Of a stretch of 64,000 nt of DNA, positions 20,527 through 29,764 are shown piece after piece. Source of the stretch: a virus; the IMG/VR virus record IMGVR_UViG_3300037882_002640, positions 30,811-94,810 of that record; one strand, 5' to 3'. The notes under the pieces were generated by a model that worked only from the letters and a program-made list of their open reading frames with translations, was not told the DNA's origin and ran no database searches. The stretch's first letter is position 1. Each line of letters begins with the position of its first letter. Made by a program: the position numbers and the translations under genes.

Positions 20527-21046
20527 AGGTTACCGTTCTTGCTGGGGCTGCCACTTCGTAATCTAGAAACGTTTTAGACTTCAGAAAACTACTAGGCCCC
20601 TTCATATATGTAACTTTGTTTTCAGTATAGGAAGTTTTCTTTAGATATTCATAGTAGGCTTTAAGCCCTTCTATTATCACATCGAGGTCATACCTTAACC
20701 TCGCTTTAGTAAACTCTAGTTTAGATTCATCTCGATTTGTCCGTATGACTCTAGTTGACTCAAATCTGCCAAAACTATTGTCAAGAGGGTATGCCTTTCA
20801 GAACTTCTCGAACTCATCCTCATCAGATTCTACCCCACCTTCTAATTCTGTTACTAAAACATAGAAAGTGTTGGTGAGGTTACCAGCCCTATCTAAAAAC
20901 CCTAAAGTTTTCATTTTATTCATACTCTCTGTTGTTGGGTAGTTACCCCAATCCTCGTCTAAATACAGAGAGTAAAGATACGCAAATTCTTCTAAATCAA
21001 GAAGTAATTTCGTAACCGTTTTGTATAATTTATTAGTAAAATACAT
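20507..21046 (-). CDS. Unknown 179-aa protein, one TGA read as Trp
   Basis: With TGA at 20798-20800 as Trp, the protein continues from EDEFEKF into KAYPLDNSF and ends at TAA overlapping the DnaB-like start by 20 nt. Without it the frame would stop 270 nt before the helicase, leaving an unexplained gap, so the reading is well supported by spacing. No domain recognised; placed in the replication operon. Confidence 0.68.
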
Positions 21047-21299
21047 ATTCTTTTATGCCTTCTCGACCATTCGTTATATGGTCGAGTTCCGCTCTTTTTA
21101 GATCATCTATTGCTTTACCCCACGTTTCCCACAAATCTTTAGTCTGTTGGGAACCGTTGCTGGAGACCAGTACTTTCCGTTTACCTCCCTTCAAATAGTA
21201 ATATATCTGAACATTCCATAAACCCTCATTTCTGTAGACATGTATTTTGTAATCCTTGTAGTTGAACTTTATGTTATCTTTGATATTTTTTTTTGCCAT
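21033..21299 (-). CDS. Small basic unknown protein
   Basis: 88 aa, Lys-rich, with KIHVYRNEGLWNVQIYYYLKGGKRKV suggesting antiparallel beta strands and a basic surface; nucleic-acid binding is possible but unproven. Stop TAA overlaps the next start by 14 nt. Confidence 0.6.
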   Translation of the reverse strand: MAKKNIKDNIKFNYKDYKIHVYRNEGLWNVQIYYYLKGGKRKVLVSSNGSQQTKDLWETWGKAIDDLKRAELDHITNGREGIKEYVFY

Positions 21300-21301
21300 A
21301 C

Positions 21302-21529
21302 CTAGTAACGAAATAATATTTTTTCCAGGGATTCACATTCATCCTGTATATTGTAGTACAGAGAGAAATTTATGTCATACTCCCTAATAGATTTAGCTTC
21401 ATCCTTTTTTCCTGGGTAGGAGCCTACAAAAAAGTAACATATCACAGTGTTTGTATTGTTACTTGGCCTGTACTGGCTAGTTACCTGCACGCAAAACCTA
21501 CCAATATGGATAACTTTTATCTCCTCCAT
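21302..21529 (-). CDS. Small unknown protein
   Basis: 75 aa, soluble, no motif recognised. Stop TAG two bases before the next gene; its start forms TAATG with the zinc-finger gene upstream, so it is part of the same translationally coupled chain. Confidence 0.6.
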   Translation of the reverse strand: MEEIKVIHIGRFCVQVTSQYRPSNNTNTVICYFFVGSYPGKKDEAKSIREYDINFSLYYNIQDECESLEKILFRY

Positions 21530-22578
21530 TAGAAAGGGTAATCCAAATCAAAATCAATTTTTCTTTGTAAATTGAAATCAGGTTTAATAGTTTCAAGTTT
21601 TAGCACTTTGGTTACATTATGGTTATGAAATACCATCTTGTAGATGTAGTCTCTTTTGTTGTTAAAGACATAAACCACTTTGTCTGCGCTTCTTTTTACT
21701 ATGATGGGGGCCTTACCTTCGTGATTGCAGATCTTGCAAAGGTATGACTGGCCTTTTAAGTCCCAGTCTAGTTGTTCCCTGCTAAGCATCAAGTCAATTT
21801 CTTGTACTATATCACATTCACAGGTGAAGTGATTATACCTTTGAGTAACTCCTATACCTATAGTGTATGGGCTCATTCTTGAGTCGTGTGCTCTTTGGAT
21901 CGCTGTACATTCACCACAAAGATATGTATAATCTGCGATGACTGCAAATTTTCTCCAACTTTTTTCAGAGTTATCAATGAGATAATCTTCGTTGCAGTGT
22001 GCGCACACTCTGCTGTAACTCCTAAAGGAAAAGAGGTTCTCTCTTTTCCTACCGCTTGTATTTTTGATAAATGTTTCACAACTATCACAAACTTTAACTC
22101 TGCCTCCTGTAGTTTCGTTGTTCAAGTTAGAGTATTCCCTAGATACTGGTATATTTACTATTATCGAAAACATAGGCATGGCAGTTTCACAGAGGATACA
22201 GTACTCACTAAGGTCCATACCATCATAATATTTAGCATGTGAGTAGTAGTTACCTAATCGTGGAAGACCATAATTATGTATCATAGTATACCTGTCCAAG
22301 ATTTTATGATTCTTTCTTTCCATGACTTTCTTTTTTTCTGTTTTGATGCTATTTTGACATTCTTCGCAGGCAAATATGTGAAGGTTAAGTTCATTATACT
22401 CACTTGTAGACATAGAGTGTGTTGTCCTCACTTCATTTACGTGGAAGTAACACTCTCCCATTCTCGCCCCTGCCGTGACATTAGGCAACCATGTGTCATC
22501 AACAAACCTAAAGTCATGTTCAATGTACCGTCTTAGCCTCCAAGGGTATCTGGGGAGGTCGGAATTGATTTCAACCAT
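21529..22578 (-). CDS. Zinc-finger protein with several CxxC pairs
   Basis: 349 aa with CEEC (near residue 72), CILC, CDSC, CAHC, CGEC and CKIC pairs, i.e. at least three treble-clef or ribbon-like zinc sites. It ends DFDLDYPF, an acidic Pro-Phe tail. Trp codons are TGG. It lies just downstream of the SF2 helicase gene (46-nt overlap). Role unknown; HNH-like fingers are conceivable but no clear His-Asn-His catalytic motif is seen. Confidence 0.62.
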   Translation of the reverse strand: MVEINSDLPRYPWRLRRYIEHDFRFVDDTWLPNVTAGARMGECYFHVNEVRTTHSMSTSEYNELNLHIFACEECQNSIKTEKKKVMERKNHKILDRYTMIHNYGLPRLGNYYSHAKYYDGMDLSEYCILCETAMPMFSIIVNIPVSREYSNLNNETTGGRVKVCDSCETFIKNTSGRKRENLFSFRSYSRVCAHCNEDYLIDNSEKSWRKFAVIADYTYLCGECTAIQRAHDSRMSPYTIGIGVTQRYNHFTCECDIVQEIDLMLSREQLDWDLKGQSYLCKICNHEGKAPIIVKRSADKVVYVFNNKRDYIYKMVFHNHNVTKVLKLETIKPDFNLQRKIDFDLDYPF

Positions 22579-23690
22579 ATAGGTTTAATTTTTAAAGTTT
22601 TAGTTTTTACCCATTTTTCTTCCCTTGTTCCTTCAGTGTAAAGATTAAAGAATAAGGCTTTCTTATCCTTACCTAACCTCACTGTACGCCCAAGAGCTTG
22701 GGTAAATACCAGTAACGATGAGTCTCCTGACACTGAAATGCCAGCATCTAGACTAGGAATGTCTAACCCTTCATTTAGAGCATCAACACCTATTAACCTA
22801 CTTACTTTACCAGTTTCCATCCTTTCAAGGACCTCTGCTTTTGCTTTCTTGCTCATCTTAGAATGGTAAACTGCTGAATTAGGTAGTAGTTTTCCGCAAA
22901 TTTCAGCTTCTTTAATACTTTTGAAGAAGATTATCCATCTTCTCCCTGGGTATTGATTAACCAACTTTATAACGGCGTCCATCTTGTTACCGTTACTTCA
23001 TACCGCTTGCTTCCGCATAGTCATTGCCCCCCAAAATTCCTTACTAGCACTACTAACCTCCTTATCAGGATGATTTCTATAGTGTTTAGCGTTCTCGAAG
23101 GGGGATGAATATTCCAGGTTTTTTTCTTTGGCTAATCTCGCTAAATTCTTAGACGCTTGAATTAATTTAGCGTTGAACACTGAGTACCTCTTCCCATTCG
23201 ACTTATCGTTGGGTAAGGCTATGTTGTATACCGTGAAATCACTTATTGCCCCATCTTCTAGGGCTTCATCAACTGTTTTCTCCTTTGCTATTGGCGCAAT
23301 GCTCACCATAAAATCCAGGTACTCTAGATTAGATGGGGCTGTTGCTGTTAACAGTAAGGTGTAGTTTCTGCTTATGTTGGAGTATAAACTCCTGTAGGCT
23401 GGGGAAAGGCTTCGGTGCGCCTCATCAACTATGAGTAGATTAACGCTTTTCTTCTGCTTGTACGCTGAATTAATTGTTGTAACCTCAGCCTTTCCCCCCA
23501 CCACTTTTTTTCATGCCTCAACTAAATTTACTCTAGATGAGACGATCAGTACTTCTCCTCCAATAAGCTCTACTGCCATTTGACCGACCCTGGTCTTACC
23601 ATATCCTGTCGGGAGAAGCACTGTGACGTGTTTATGTTCTACTAATTTATTTACCGAATCCAATTGCTCGGCATCTCTGATGGTTTTCAT
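22533..23690 (-). CDS. SF2 DEAH-box helicase, two TGA codons read as Trp
   Basis: 385 aa when TGA at 22998-23000 and 23511-23513 are read as Trp. Motifs in order: Walker A LPTGYGKT (residues about 26-33), DEAH box LIVDEAHRS, motif III LLTATAP, helicase C domain with WIIFFKS, and motif VI QALGRTVRLGK. This is the UvsW/RAD3-like SF2 helicase commonly found in phage replication modules; expected role in branch migration or recombination-dependent replication. The start ATG overlaps the upstream TAA. Stop TAA. Confidence 0.88.
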
Positions 23691-24547
23691 TAGTTATGGG
23701 CATTACATATTTTATATTTAGCCGATATTTGGGTATTACACCCAGACACCTGGCATTCGTGTGTAGTTAACTTACAGCCTCTGCATATTTCGCCTCCTGA
23801 AGATACCCGACTTGTTGCGCACCTAGCACAATAATGTATTTTTCTGCTGTCGCAATTGTCACATAAACCTTCACGAGTCAAGTCATATCCTCCAGGTAGC
23901 CTAACATATGCGCCACATCTCAAGCAGTTATCTGCTGAATCCTTTTCACATGTATTGCAGAGAGTCTTGGTGTAGTCATTACTCTCGAATCTGCACTTAC
24001 AATTAGAGCAAACATTTGAATGCTCTAGACAGAACTTAGATCCATTTATGGTGTGTTCACTGCATATTAAGCAGTAATTTGGGAAAATACTCCCACAATG
24101 ATCGCATTCTCTGTCTTTACCTAAGTATACGTCACACTTTGGGCATTTCCTGTTACAAGACTTGCATGTAGTATCGGCCAATAAATCATCCCCACAACCG
24201 GGGCATATACCAAAGGTACAACCTCTGCATATATTATCCGAATTTATTTTCTTAAACAAATTACACTTAAAACATTTACCTAGTTTAGGGCCGTTATCAA
24301 CGCTTACACAATCATGGACAGTCGTAGAAGGGTATACTTCCGCACAAGTTTTGCACGTTACATGATGCTCTTTTAAGCAGTCAATACACATTGCTTTTGC
24401 AACTGCTCTGTCTTCTGCAGGGCTTACCCATACACCCACTGTTAAATTGGCCGTCTTACCACACTCTTGGCAAGGACTGTGTATACACATGTCGCATAGT
24501 TCTTTAGTGGAACTAATAAGTGTATCACATTTAAAGCATGTGTTCAT
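23690..24547 (-). CDS. Cysteine-rich zinc-ribbon array protein
   Basis: 285 aa made almost wholly of Cys-x-x-Cys knuckles (CFKC, CDMC, CQEC, CIDC, CKTC, CRGC, CPGC, CKSC, CPKC, CDHC, CLIC, CSNC, CNTC, CLRC, CDNC, CARC and others), spaced 10-15 residues. Roughly ten zinc ribbons in tandem are implied. No catalytic motif is visible; a scaffold or nucleic-acid/protein-binding role is likely. It sits between the SF2 helicase and a membrane protein. Stop TAA coupled to the helicase start. Confidence 0.75.
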   Translation of the reverse strand: MNTCFKCDTLISSTKELCDMCIHSPCQECGKTANLTVGVWVSPAEDRAVAKAMCIDCLKEHHVTCKTCAEVYPSTTVHDCVSVDNGPKLGKCFKCNLFKKINSDNICRGCTFGICPGCGDDLLADTTCKSCNRKCPKCDVYLGKDRECDHCGSIFPNYCLICSEHTINGSKFCLEHSNVCSNCKCRFESNDYTKTLCNTCEKDSADNCLRCGAYVRLPGGYDLTREGLCDNCDSRKIHYCARCATSRVSSGGEICRGCKLTTHECQVSGCNTQISAKYKICNAHN

Positions 24548-24636
24548 ACAAACACACTGCGCACCTAAGGTGCACTTCTTTACCTTCCTGCCAAAGTGTG
24601 GCGACGACCTATTTATACATGTGAATGTACGGGTAA

Positions 24637-25647
24637 CTAGTTTGGGAGTACTATACCTAGGCCACCATCAAGGATGGAATCCTCAAAGAGAGCTCTAACA
24701 GCGTCGACTTCGGGTTTTTTACCCTCGTTAATCCTGTTGCTGATTTCAGCAAATGTTAGCATTAGTTTGATTGCAGATTCTTTTTCTGCTTCATCATCAG
24801 ATGACGAGTATCTATCCTTTGCTTCCACCACCTCTGCGTATATCTTGTCTGTTTTGGTCTTATCAGTTATACCGATATACTTAAGCAAATTAAGCACAAC
24901 AGATTTATCCTTGTCTGGATTCTTGGGCTTATCATCTCCGCTACTAGCAGGGGTTGTACTTTGCTGCCCTTTATCATCCTTCATGTAGTTCTCGCTATTA
25001 GTTCCTAGTGAGTAGAATATCTCCACCACTAAGATTAAATAGTGTACTACTATAGTGGCGATCATTAAGATTATTGGAGCAGCTAGTATTGCCCAAGGAG
25101 AGGTGTAGACCCTTAATCCCATTTGCAAGCACTCTTGCACATACTCCTGTTTATTAGTGAACGGGGATATCCATGAGTAAAACAATCCTAGGTGTGGAAT
25201 TTCTCCCAAACCCGCAGCCATTATGGTCAAGTTGAAGTAGGGCGGTAGAAACAGCCCCAAAAAAGAAACCCCCATGATAATGACGTTTATCAACATTGTC
25301 CCGAATTTCGACTTAATAAAACTGTCATAGATTGCTGCCATGGTGGAGGCAATAATCATACCAGATACAAACTGGTAAAATCCTAGGATTATATGAGTCA
25401 TAATCCTAGCTATAGGATTAATTTCCACCTTAGCCCCCGCTAAATGGGTAGTGGCCGCAACAAGACATTCCCCCACTGTGGCTATCAGTAGGATGACTAG
25501 CAACCACCCCGAAAAATCATTTCGGAATTGGTTCAGAATTAAATCTGTCAGTTTTTCATCCGGGTTTGAGTTTTTTAGGCGGATGAGTACTATGGCCACG
25601 CCAATAATCCCGCAGACAGCGAGAATTGAAATTAATAGATCCGACAT
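24637..25647 (-). CDS. Polytopic membrane protein, unknown
   Basis: 336 aa. At least five hydrophobic segments lie in the first 215 residues (LLISILAVCGIIGVAIVLI, WLLVILLIATVGECLVAA, FVSGMIIASTMAAIY, LINVIIMGVSFLGLFLPP, AILAAPIILMIATIVVHYL), followed by a charged cytoplasmic tail with a Ser/Pro/Asp linker and helices. Adjacent to the DNA polymerase gene (start next to its stop), so it may tether replication to the membrane, but this is speculation. Stop TAG. Confidence 0.7.
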   Translation of the reverse strand: MSDLLISILAVCGIIGVAIVLIRLKNSNPDEKLTDLILNQFRNDFSGWLLVILLIATVGECLVAATTHLAGAKVEINPIARIMTHIILGFYQFVSGMIIASTMAAIYDSFIKSKFGTMLINVIIMGVSFLGLFLPPYFNLTIMAAGLGEIPHLGLFYSWISPFTNKQEYVQECLQMGLRVYTSPWAILAAPIILMIATIVVHYLILVVEIFYSLGTNSENYMKDDKGQQSTTPASSGDDKPKNPDKDKSVVLNLLKYIGITDKTKTDKIYAEVVEAKDRYSSSDDEAEKESAIKLMLTFAEISNRINEGKKPEVDAVRALFEDSILDGGLGIVLPN

Positions 25648-27495
25648 TTATTTTGTCCATATTGTAGAGTGAGAAGTGTCACTCTTTGGTGAGCAATTTT
25701 TTAGTAAGAGTTTCCCAGCCTGCATCATGGCGGAGCTAACTACTTGCTTTACTTTTTCCACATCTTCATCCCTGCACCTAATAACCCATTCATCATGGAT
25801 TAAGATACATATCTCGAAATTGTGGATACTGCTTAATTTTCTTAAGAGATTACCAGCTAGTTTAATCATATCCGCTCCAGTTGACTGAATTGGGTAATTA
25901 AATGCTTTTCTCCTTACTTGGGATTCAAACTTATTAATCCATTCCTTCATCGCTTGGTTCTCGTAGCCCCTTGCAATTAAGTCCGAATAAATTTTCTTAG
26001 CTTTTAGGTACTCGTCATGCCCTTCAAATAGTATTCTCCTTTTAGAGTAATTGTTGGTTATTACGTAACCATCTATTAGGGCCTGTGCGGCCTTCTTTTC
26101 CAATCCCTCTATCAGAGTAGGGTACAACGCTTTAACGTCCTCTACGGCCTTTCTAGCCACCTTCATAGGCAATCCGAATTGACTTGCAATCTTTCCTGGA
26201 CCACCACCATACAGAATTGTAAATACGATGGTTTTCGCAATCTGCCTATGTAGTGATGGAATCATATTCTCACCCCAGACTACACTTGCAGTTTTCAAAT
26301 GCAAATCAACTCCTTCCTTAAACCAGTCAAGAATTTTAGTCTCCCCATATAAATCCGCAGCTATTAACACCTCTTGTGAGGAGTAGTCAGCAGTTACAAA
26401 GGAATAACCTTCTCCTGCTTCAAAACAGTTGCGGTACTCATTCATCCTAGGAATTTGCTGCATATTAGGATTAGACGATGAAGTTCGTCCCGTGTCCACC
26501 ATTTGCATGTAACTACTATGGATTTTGCCAGTAAGTGGGCTAATCTTTGATAGAAATTTCTCACCATATGATGTCTTAAGTTTCATTAACTTCTTATACT
26601 CCAAATACAAATGTACAAGTTCATTATCAATCTTAGACAGGACAGTGGAGTTTACCCCCTCTTTTATTTCACCTGTTTTCTTATCTATAAACGAAACTGA
26701 TACACCAGTATTTTTCATCAAATCTAGAACTTGCTTTGGCGAGTTCCAGTTGATATCCCCATACACCGAAAGTTTTTCCAGAGACTTTTCAATTTCATTT
26801 TCCTGGTGCTTAATTAAAGCATTTCATTTATCGCGGTTAACATCCACACCATTAAGTTCCATGTCCGCTAAAACCAAAATAAATTCCTTTTCGACTAGGT
26901 TGTAGACATCCAGTAACCCGTCTTTTTCCATTTTAGCATGTAGGACTTCATATAGTGTGTACGTGTATTCTGTGTCTTTTGCAGCATATGCTGCTTGCTG
27001 TGGGGTTAGCTTCCCACCAAATGTTCGTCGGATGTCCTTAGTTACAGTGTAATCAAATAAGTCAGTCTGTAGCGTATACGCATACTTGTCAACATATTCC
27101 CTAGCCATACTTTCTAATGAAAAAGTACCTTTAGGGTTTGTTAAACCTAACTTAATTAACTGCCCCATAACCATGGTATCATCTACATCATTATGTACGT
27201 ATCCTGTGTGTCTTTTTATCACAGAATAATCGAATTTGCCATTATGGCAAATCCACCCTATCTTTTTTAACTTCCCTAGGAGCATCTTAGAAAATCCTTC
27301 CTGAACATCCACTAGTATAGTATAATCTTTACCTGTTATCTGTACAGTAAGAATCTCTTTGGCCTCATCCCAAGTAGTTTCCGTGTCCAGGGCTACCTTA
27401 TCTTTTATTTTACTACAAGCCTCAACTAAACTAATATTAATAAAGCCGTCAATCTTATAGTCCCCTACGAAATACCTAGTAAATTTCTTTGCCAT
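25648..27495 (-). CDS. PolA-family DNA polymerase with 3'-5' exonuclease, one TGA read as Trp
   Basis: 615 aa with TGA at 26824-26826 as Trp (VNRDK-W-NALIKHQ), joining an exonuclease half and a polymerase half. Exonuclease motifs: VALDTETT (Exo I, near residue 35), NGKFDYS (Exo II) and YAAKDTEYTY (Exo III). Polymerase motifs: A, DYSSQEVLIAADLYGE; B, RQIAKTIVFTILYGG; C, ILIHDEW. All catalytic acidic residues are present. No 5' nuclease domain, as usual for phage PolA enzymes. It is the replicative polymerase of the phage. Stop TAA. Confidence 0.95.
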
Positions 27496-27781
27496 CGATT
27501 TCTAAAAATCTGTCTATTTTGTAAGATGAGCTCGTAAACTCATCCATATTCCTTACCACTCCCTTACTAGATACCACCCTACGTATCTTCCTAATGCAGG
27601 TGAAATTATTTAACTTCACCTTTCACTTATCGTGTTGATAGGTAACTTGGTATTTGTCAGGCACCTCATCTAGGATGAAGGGAAGGCCCTTACCCATGTA
27701 TTCCACAAGTTCAGCCTCCCCTTCGTAACCTAAATTTTGATAAGGGTCAAGGTACACTGGTACCATCTGCCCTACCTTCAT
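27476..27781 (-). CDS. Small unknown protein, TGA read as Trp
   Basis: 101 aa from the ATG at 27779-27781 to TAG, overlapping the polymerase start by 20 nt. TGA at 27623-27625 falls in QHDK-W-KVKLNNF. Under the standard code this stretch would look noncoding; with TGA as Trp it is open over its whole length and fits tightly between its neighbours. The sequence begins MKVGQMVPVYLDPYQN; no family recognised. Confidence 0.75.
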
Positions 27782-27783
27782 AC

Positions 27784-28374
27784 TTACATTTCTATATGTA
27801 TGTGACTTCCTGTAGCGCTGGGGTTGTAAAATATATAAGGCTTACATTCCTCGCGTGTAGCGTAAGTTTCCACCTCTTTACATCCTGGCTTGCCTTCGAT
27901 GTACATAGTTAGCCCATGTTCTTGTAGCCATTTCTTACCAGATTCTGATACTAAATAATCTACAAGGTCTTGAGACAAATCTAAGTCGCAGGCTTTGCCA
28001 TGTTCATGTTCTGACTTTGTCCCCCAATTCCTACGAAGTGAGGTTATCATTGCCTTGGGACCACTGTACTCCCCCAGTGCTGTTTTTAAGGCACTACAAA
28101 TATCCGTGTTTACACCTCTATACAGTACAAACCCTAGAAAGTTAGCTTTGCAGCTACCGAATTTTTTACTTTTCGGATTCTTTCATGGGTGTATTTTCAG
28201 TAGTGTATCTAGTTGTAGTTTAATGGAGTCTGTTACTCCACCATACTCTAAAACCTCCATTTTAAGGTGTTCAAGAGCATCACGTTGGTCGTCGATAATC
28301 CTATTTTGTTTTATTTGAAAACTAATAAGTGCTGCGACCATTATACCCTGTAGTGCCAATCGTATGTCATTCAT
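27784..28374 (-). CDS. Membrane-anchored M15-type peptidase (D-Ala-D-Ala carboxypeptidase-like), TGA read as Trp
   Basis: 196 aa with TGA at 28183-28185 as Trp (KIHP-W-KNPK), joining an N-terminal hydrophobic segment (LALQGIMVAALISFQI, residues 6-21) and helix to the peptidase domain. That domain has the M15 zinc signature S-x-H-x-x-G-x-A-x-D (SEHEHGKACD) and a C-terminal HIHIE. It would cut peptidoglycan stem peptides, in lysis or entry, anchored in the inner membrane. Lies immediately upstream of the small TGA-containing gene. Stop TAA. Confidence 0.83.
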
Positions 28375-28419
28375 ATGTTTGCTGTCTTGTATTTACTAGT
28401 GCTCTAGTTCCAAGCACTT

Positions 28420-28707
28420 CTAGTTAGCGGGGTATAAAAGCTTGTAAGCTTTGTTTACTACAAAGAACTCCGCCACTTGGGCACCTGTATTTGGATGGTT
28501 ACGAGGAACAAACTTTTCGACTATTACGCCGTCTGATTTATTTCCGTTCCTATCGTAATACAAGTTAACGCCCCTTTTATCAGTAGTTCATGTCAGTCCC
28601 ACCTCGCTGTATGACACATTTAGCGCCATTCCAGTCCTGGCGGACCTCAAAACTACCAATCCACTGTTACTTAAGTAAGTAACAGCTCGCTCATCAATAT
28701 TGTTCAT
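28420..28707 (-). CDS. Small unknown protein, TGA read as Trp
   Basis: 95 aa from the ATG at 28705-28707 to TAG; TGA at 28588-28590 falls in VGLT-W-TTDKRG. It begins MNNIDERAVTYLSNSG and has beta-strand-like segments. No standard-code frame longer than a fragment exists here, and the gene fills the gap between its neighbours exactly. Function unknown. Confidence 0.72.
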
Positions 28708-28708
28708 T

Positions 28709-29269
28709 TTAACTTAGAATTGAAACAGGCCTTGGTCCATCCAAGTCCTCTCTTGGCAGTAGTAATTTCTGGAACTCTAAGTCCCATGAAATATACTCCC
28801 CACCTATCAACATGGCGTTGTTAGCCACGAAGCATCTCTTTTTATCATCGAATTGGATAGGATCGCGATAATCGCTTATCTTCACTATCCCCCCTTCGAT
28901 AATTAGTTTTACTGTCAACTCGTTCGCAACCTGCCACATGCAGGCCATCATAATAAAGGAGTTCCCTTCACATATTATCCTTACACTACGGTCATATAAA
29001 TATCTGTAATGCTTGTCACGTACAAACCCTTCTATGTGGTTTGGCCAATTACCAATTGGGGGTTTCCCATGTGGGTAATTGAAGAAGTGTGGGATATTGG
29101 TAGAGAACCCCTCAAAGTGGGGAATGTACAGGTAGTCCATTTTACTGGTACTGTCCCCAGGTAAAATTAACTTAACACTGTATCCCAACTCTAGGAGTTT
29201 GGATATATCGGGCAACTTTAATGGGTCCACCAAGACCCCTATTGTTACCTGTGAATTATTTTTGATCAT
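28709..29269 (-). CDS. Unknown protein, weakly glutamine-amidotransferase-like
   Basis: 186 aa. An alternating strand-helix pattern starts with VTIGVLVDPLKLPDI and continues VKLILPGD; a RIICEGNSFIMMAC segment resembles the nucleophile elbow (C-x-G-x-Q/S) of class I glutamine amidotransferases, but the catalytic His-Glu pair was not identified. Treat the family as a hint only. Stop TAA. Confidence 0.5.
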   Translation of the reverse strand: MIKNNSQVTIGVLVDPLKLPDISKLLELGYSVKLILPGDSTSKMDYLYIPHFEGFSTNIPHFFNYPHGKPPIGNWPNHIEGFVRDKHYRYLYDRSVRIICEGNSFIMMACMWQVANELTVKLIIEGGIVKISDYRDPIQFDDKKRCFVANNAMLIGGEYISWDLEFQKLLLPREDLDGPRPVSILS

Positions 29270-29429
29270 TAGCCAGTTTCTTTAGGCGAGTCAATAACTC
29301 ATACAAAAGTATGGATTTATTTTGACTGCACAAATTTATTTCCTTAAAGAAATTTTTTTTTGTGTGTTGAGGAGCAAATACTCTATGCATGCCCTCTTCT
29401 TCTGCTATAAATATACCTAGGCGGTTCAT
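29256..29429 (-). CDS. Small unknown protein
   Basis: 57 aa starting at the ATG at 29427-29429, just after the TGA that ends the preceding gene. Basic, ends KLANDQK. A longer frame to 29588 exists but would run antiparallel to conserved-looking coding sequence of the upstream gene. Function unknown. Confidence 0.5.
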   Translation of the reverse strand: MNRLGIFIAEEEGMHRVFAPQHTKKNFFKEINLCSQNKSILLYELLTRLKKLANDQK

Positions 29430-29436
29430 TGCCAAT

Positions 29437-29754
29437 TCAAGCTCCCCGTAGGTACGCTGCCTGCACTTGAATCTCTTGCCTAAGCTCTTCGATTTTGCGG
29501 GTGTATACAGTGATTTGTTTTTTGGCCCTGCCATACTTGATTTTTCTTTTATTATTGTACACTGCAATATCTTGGTACTTACGAACAACCCTACGTGCTT
29601 CTACAATGATTCCATGGAACCTGTTGTGTGCTGTGTTTACTTTTTCGTAGAGAAAAACTTCTTCCTTTTCATCAGGGGTGGGGAAATCGGGGAGTGGGTC
29701 AATACCGAGGTCTTCAAACCCCTCCCCTTTCAACCATCTTCTTTTTGCGTCCAT
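29437..29754 (-). CDS. Unknown protein with coiled-coil C-terminus
   Basis: About 105 aa from the ATG at 29752-29754 (MDAKRRWLKGEGFEDLG), placed after the lipoprotein stop. The C-terminal half (IIVEARRVVRKY onward to IEELRQEIQVQAAYL) is charged and heptad-like, suggesting a coiled coil. It ends at TGA 8 nt before the next ATG; a Trp reading would add 18 residues to a TAG. Function unknown. Confidence 0.55.
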   Translation of the reverse strand: MDAKRRWLKGEGFEDLGIDPLPDFPTPDEKEEVFLYEKVNTAHNRFHGIIVEARRVVRKYQDIAVYNNKRKIKYGRAKKQITVYTRKIEELRQEIQVQAAYLRGA

Positions 29755-29764
29755 GGTTAGTGAA

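Noticed and set aside
24548-24698. N-terminal extension of the zinc-ribbon protein with further cysteines
   Set aside because: The frame is open but has no start codon, and it runs into the 3' end of the membrane-protein gene with an implausible run of Trp.
14534-28707. Split replication genes as pseudogenes or frameshift errors
   Set aside because: All interruptions are the same codon (TGA), in frame, at Trp-like positions, and none is TAA, TAG or an indel; decay would give a mix.
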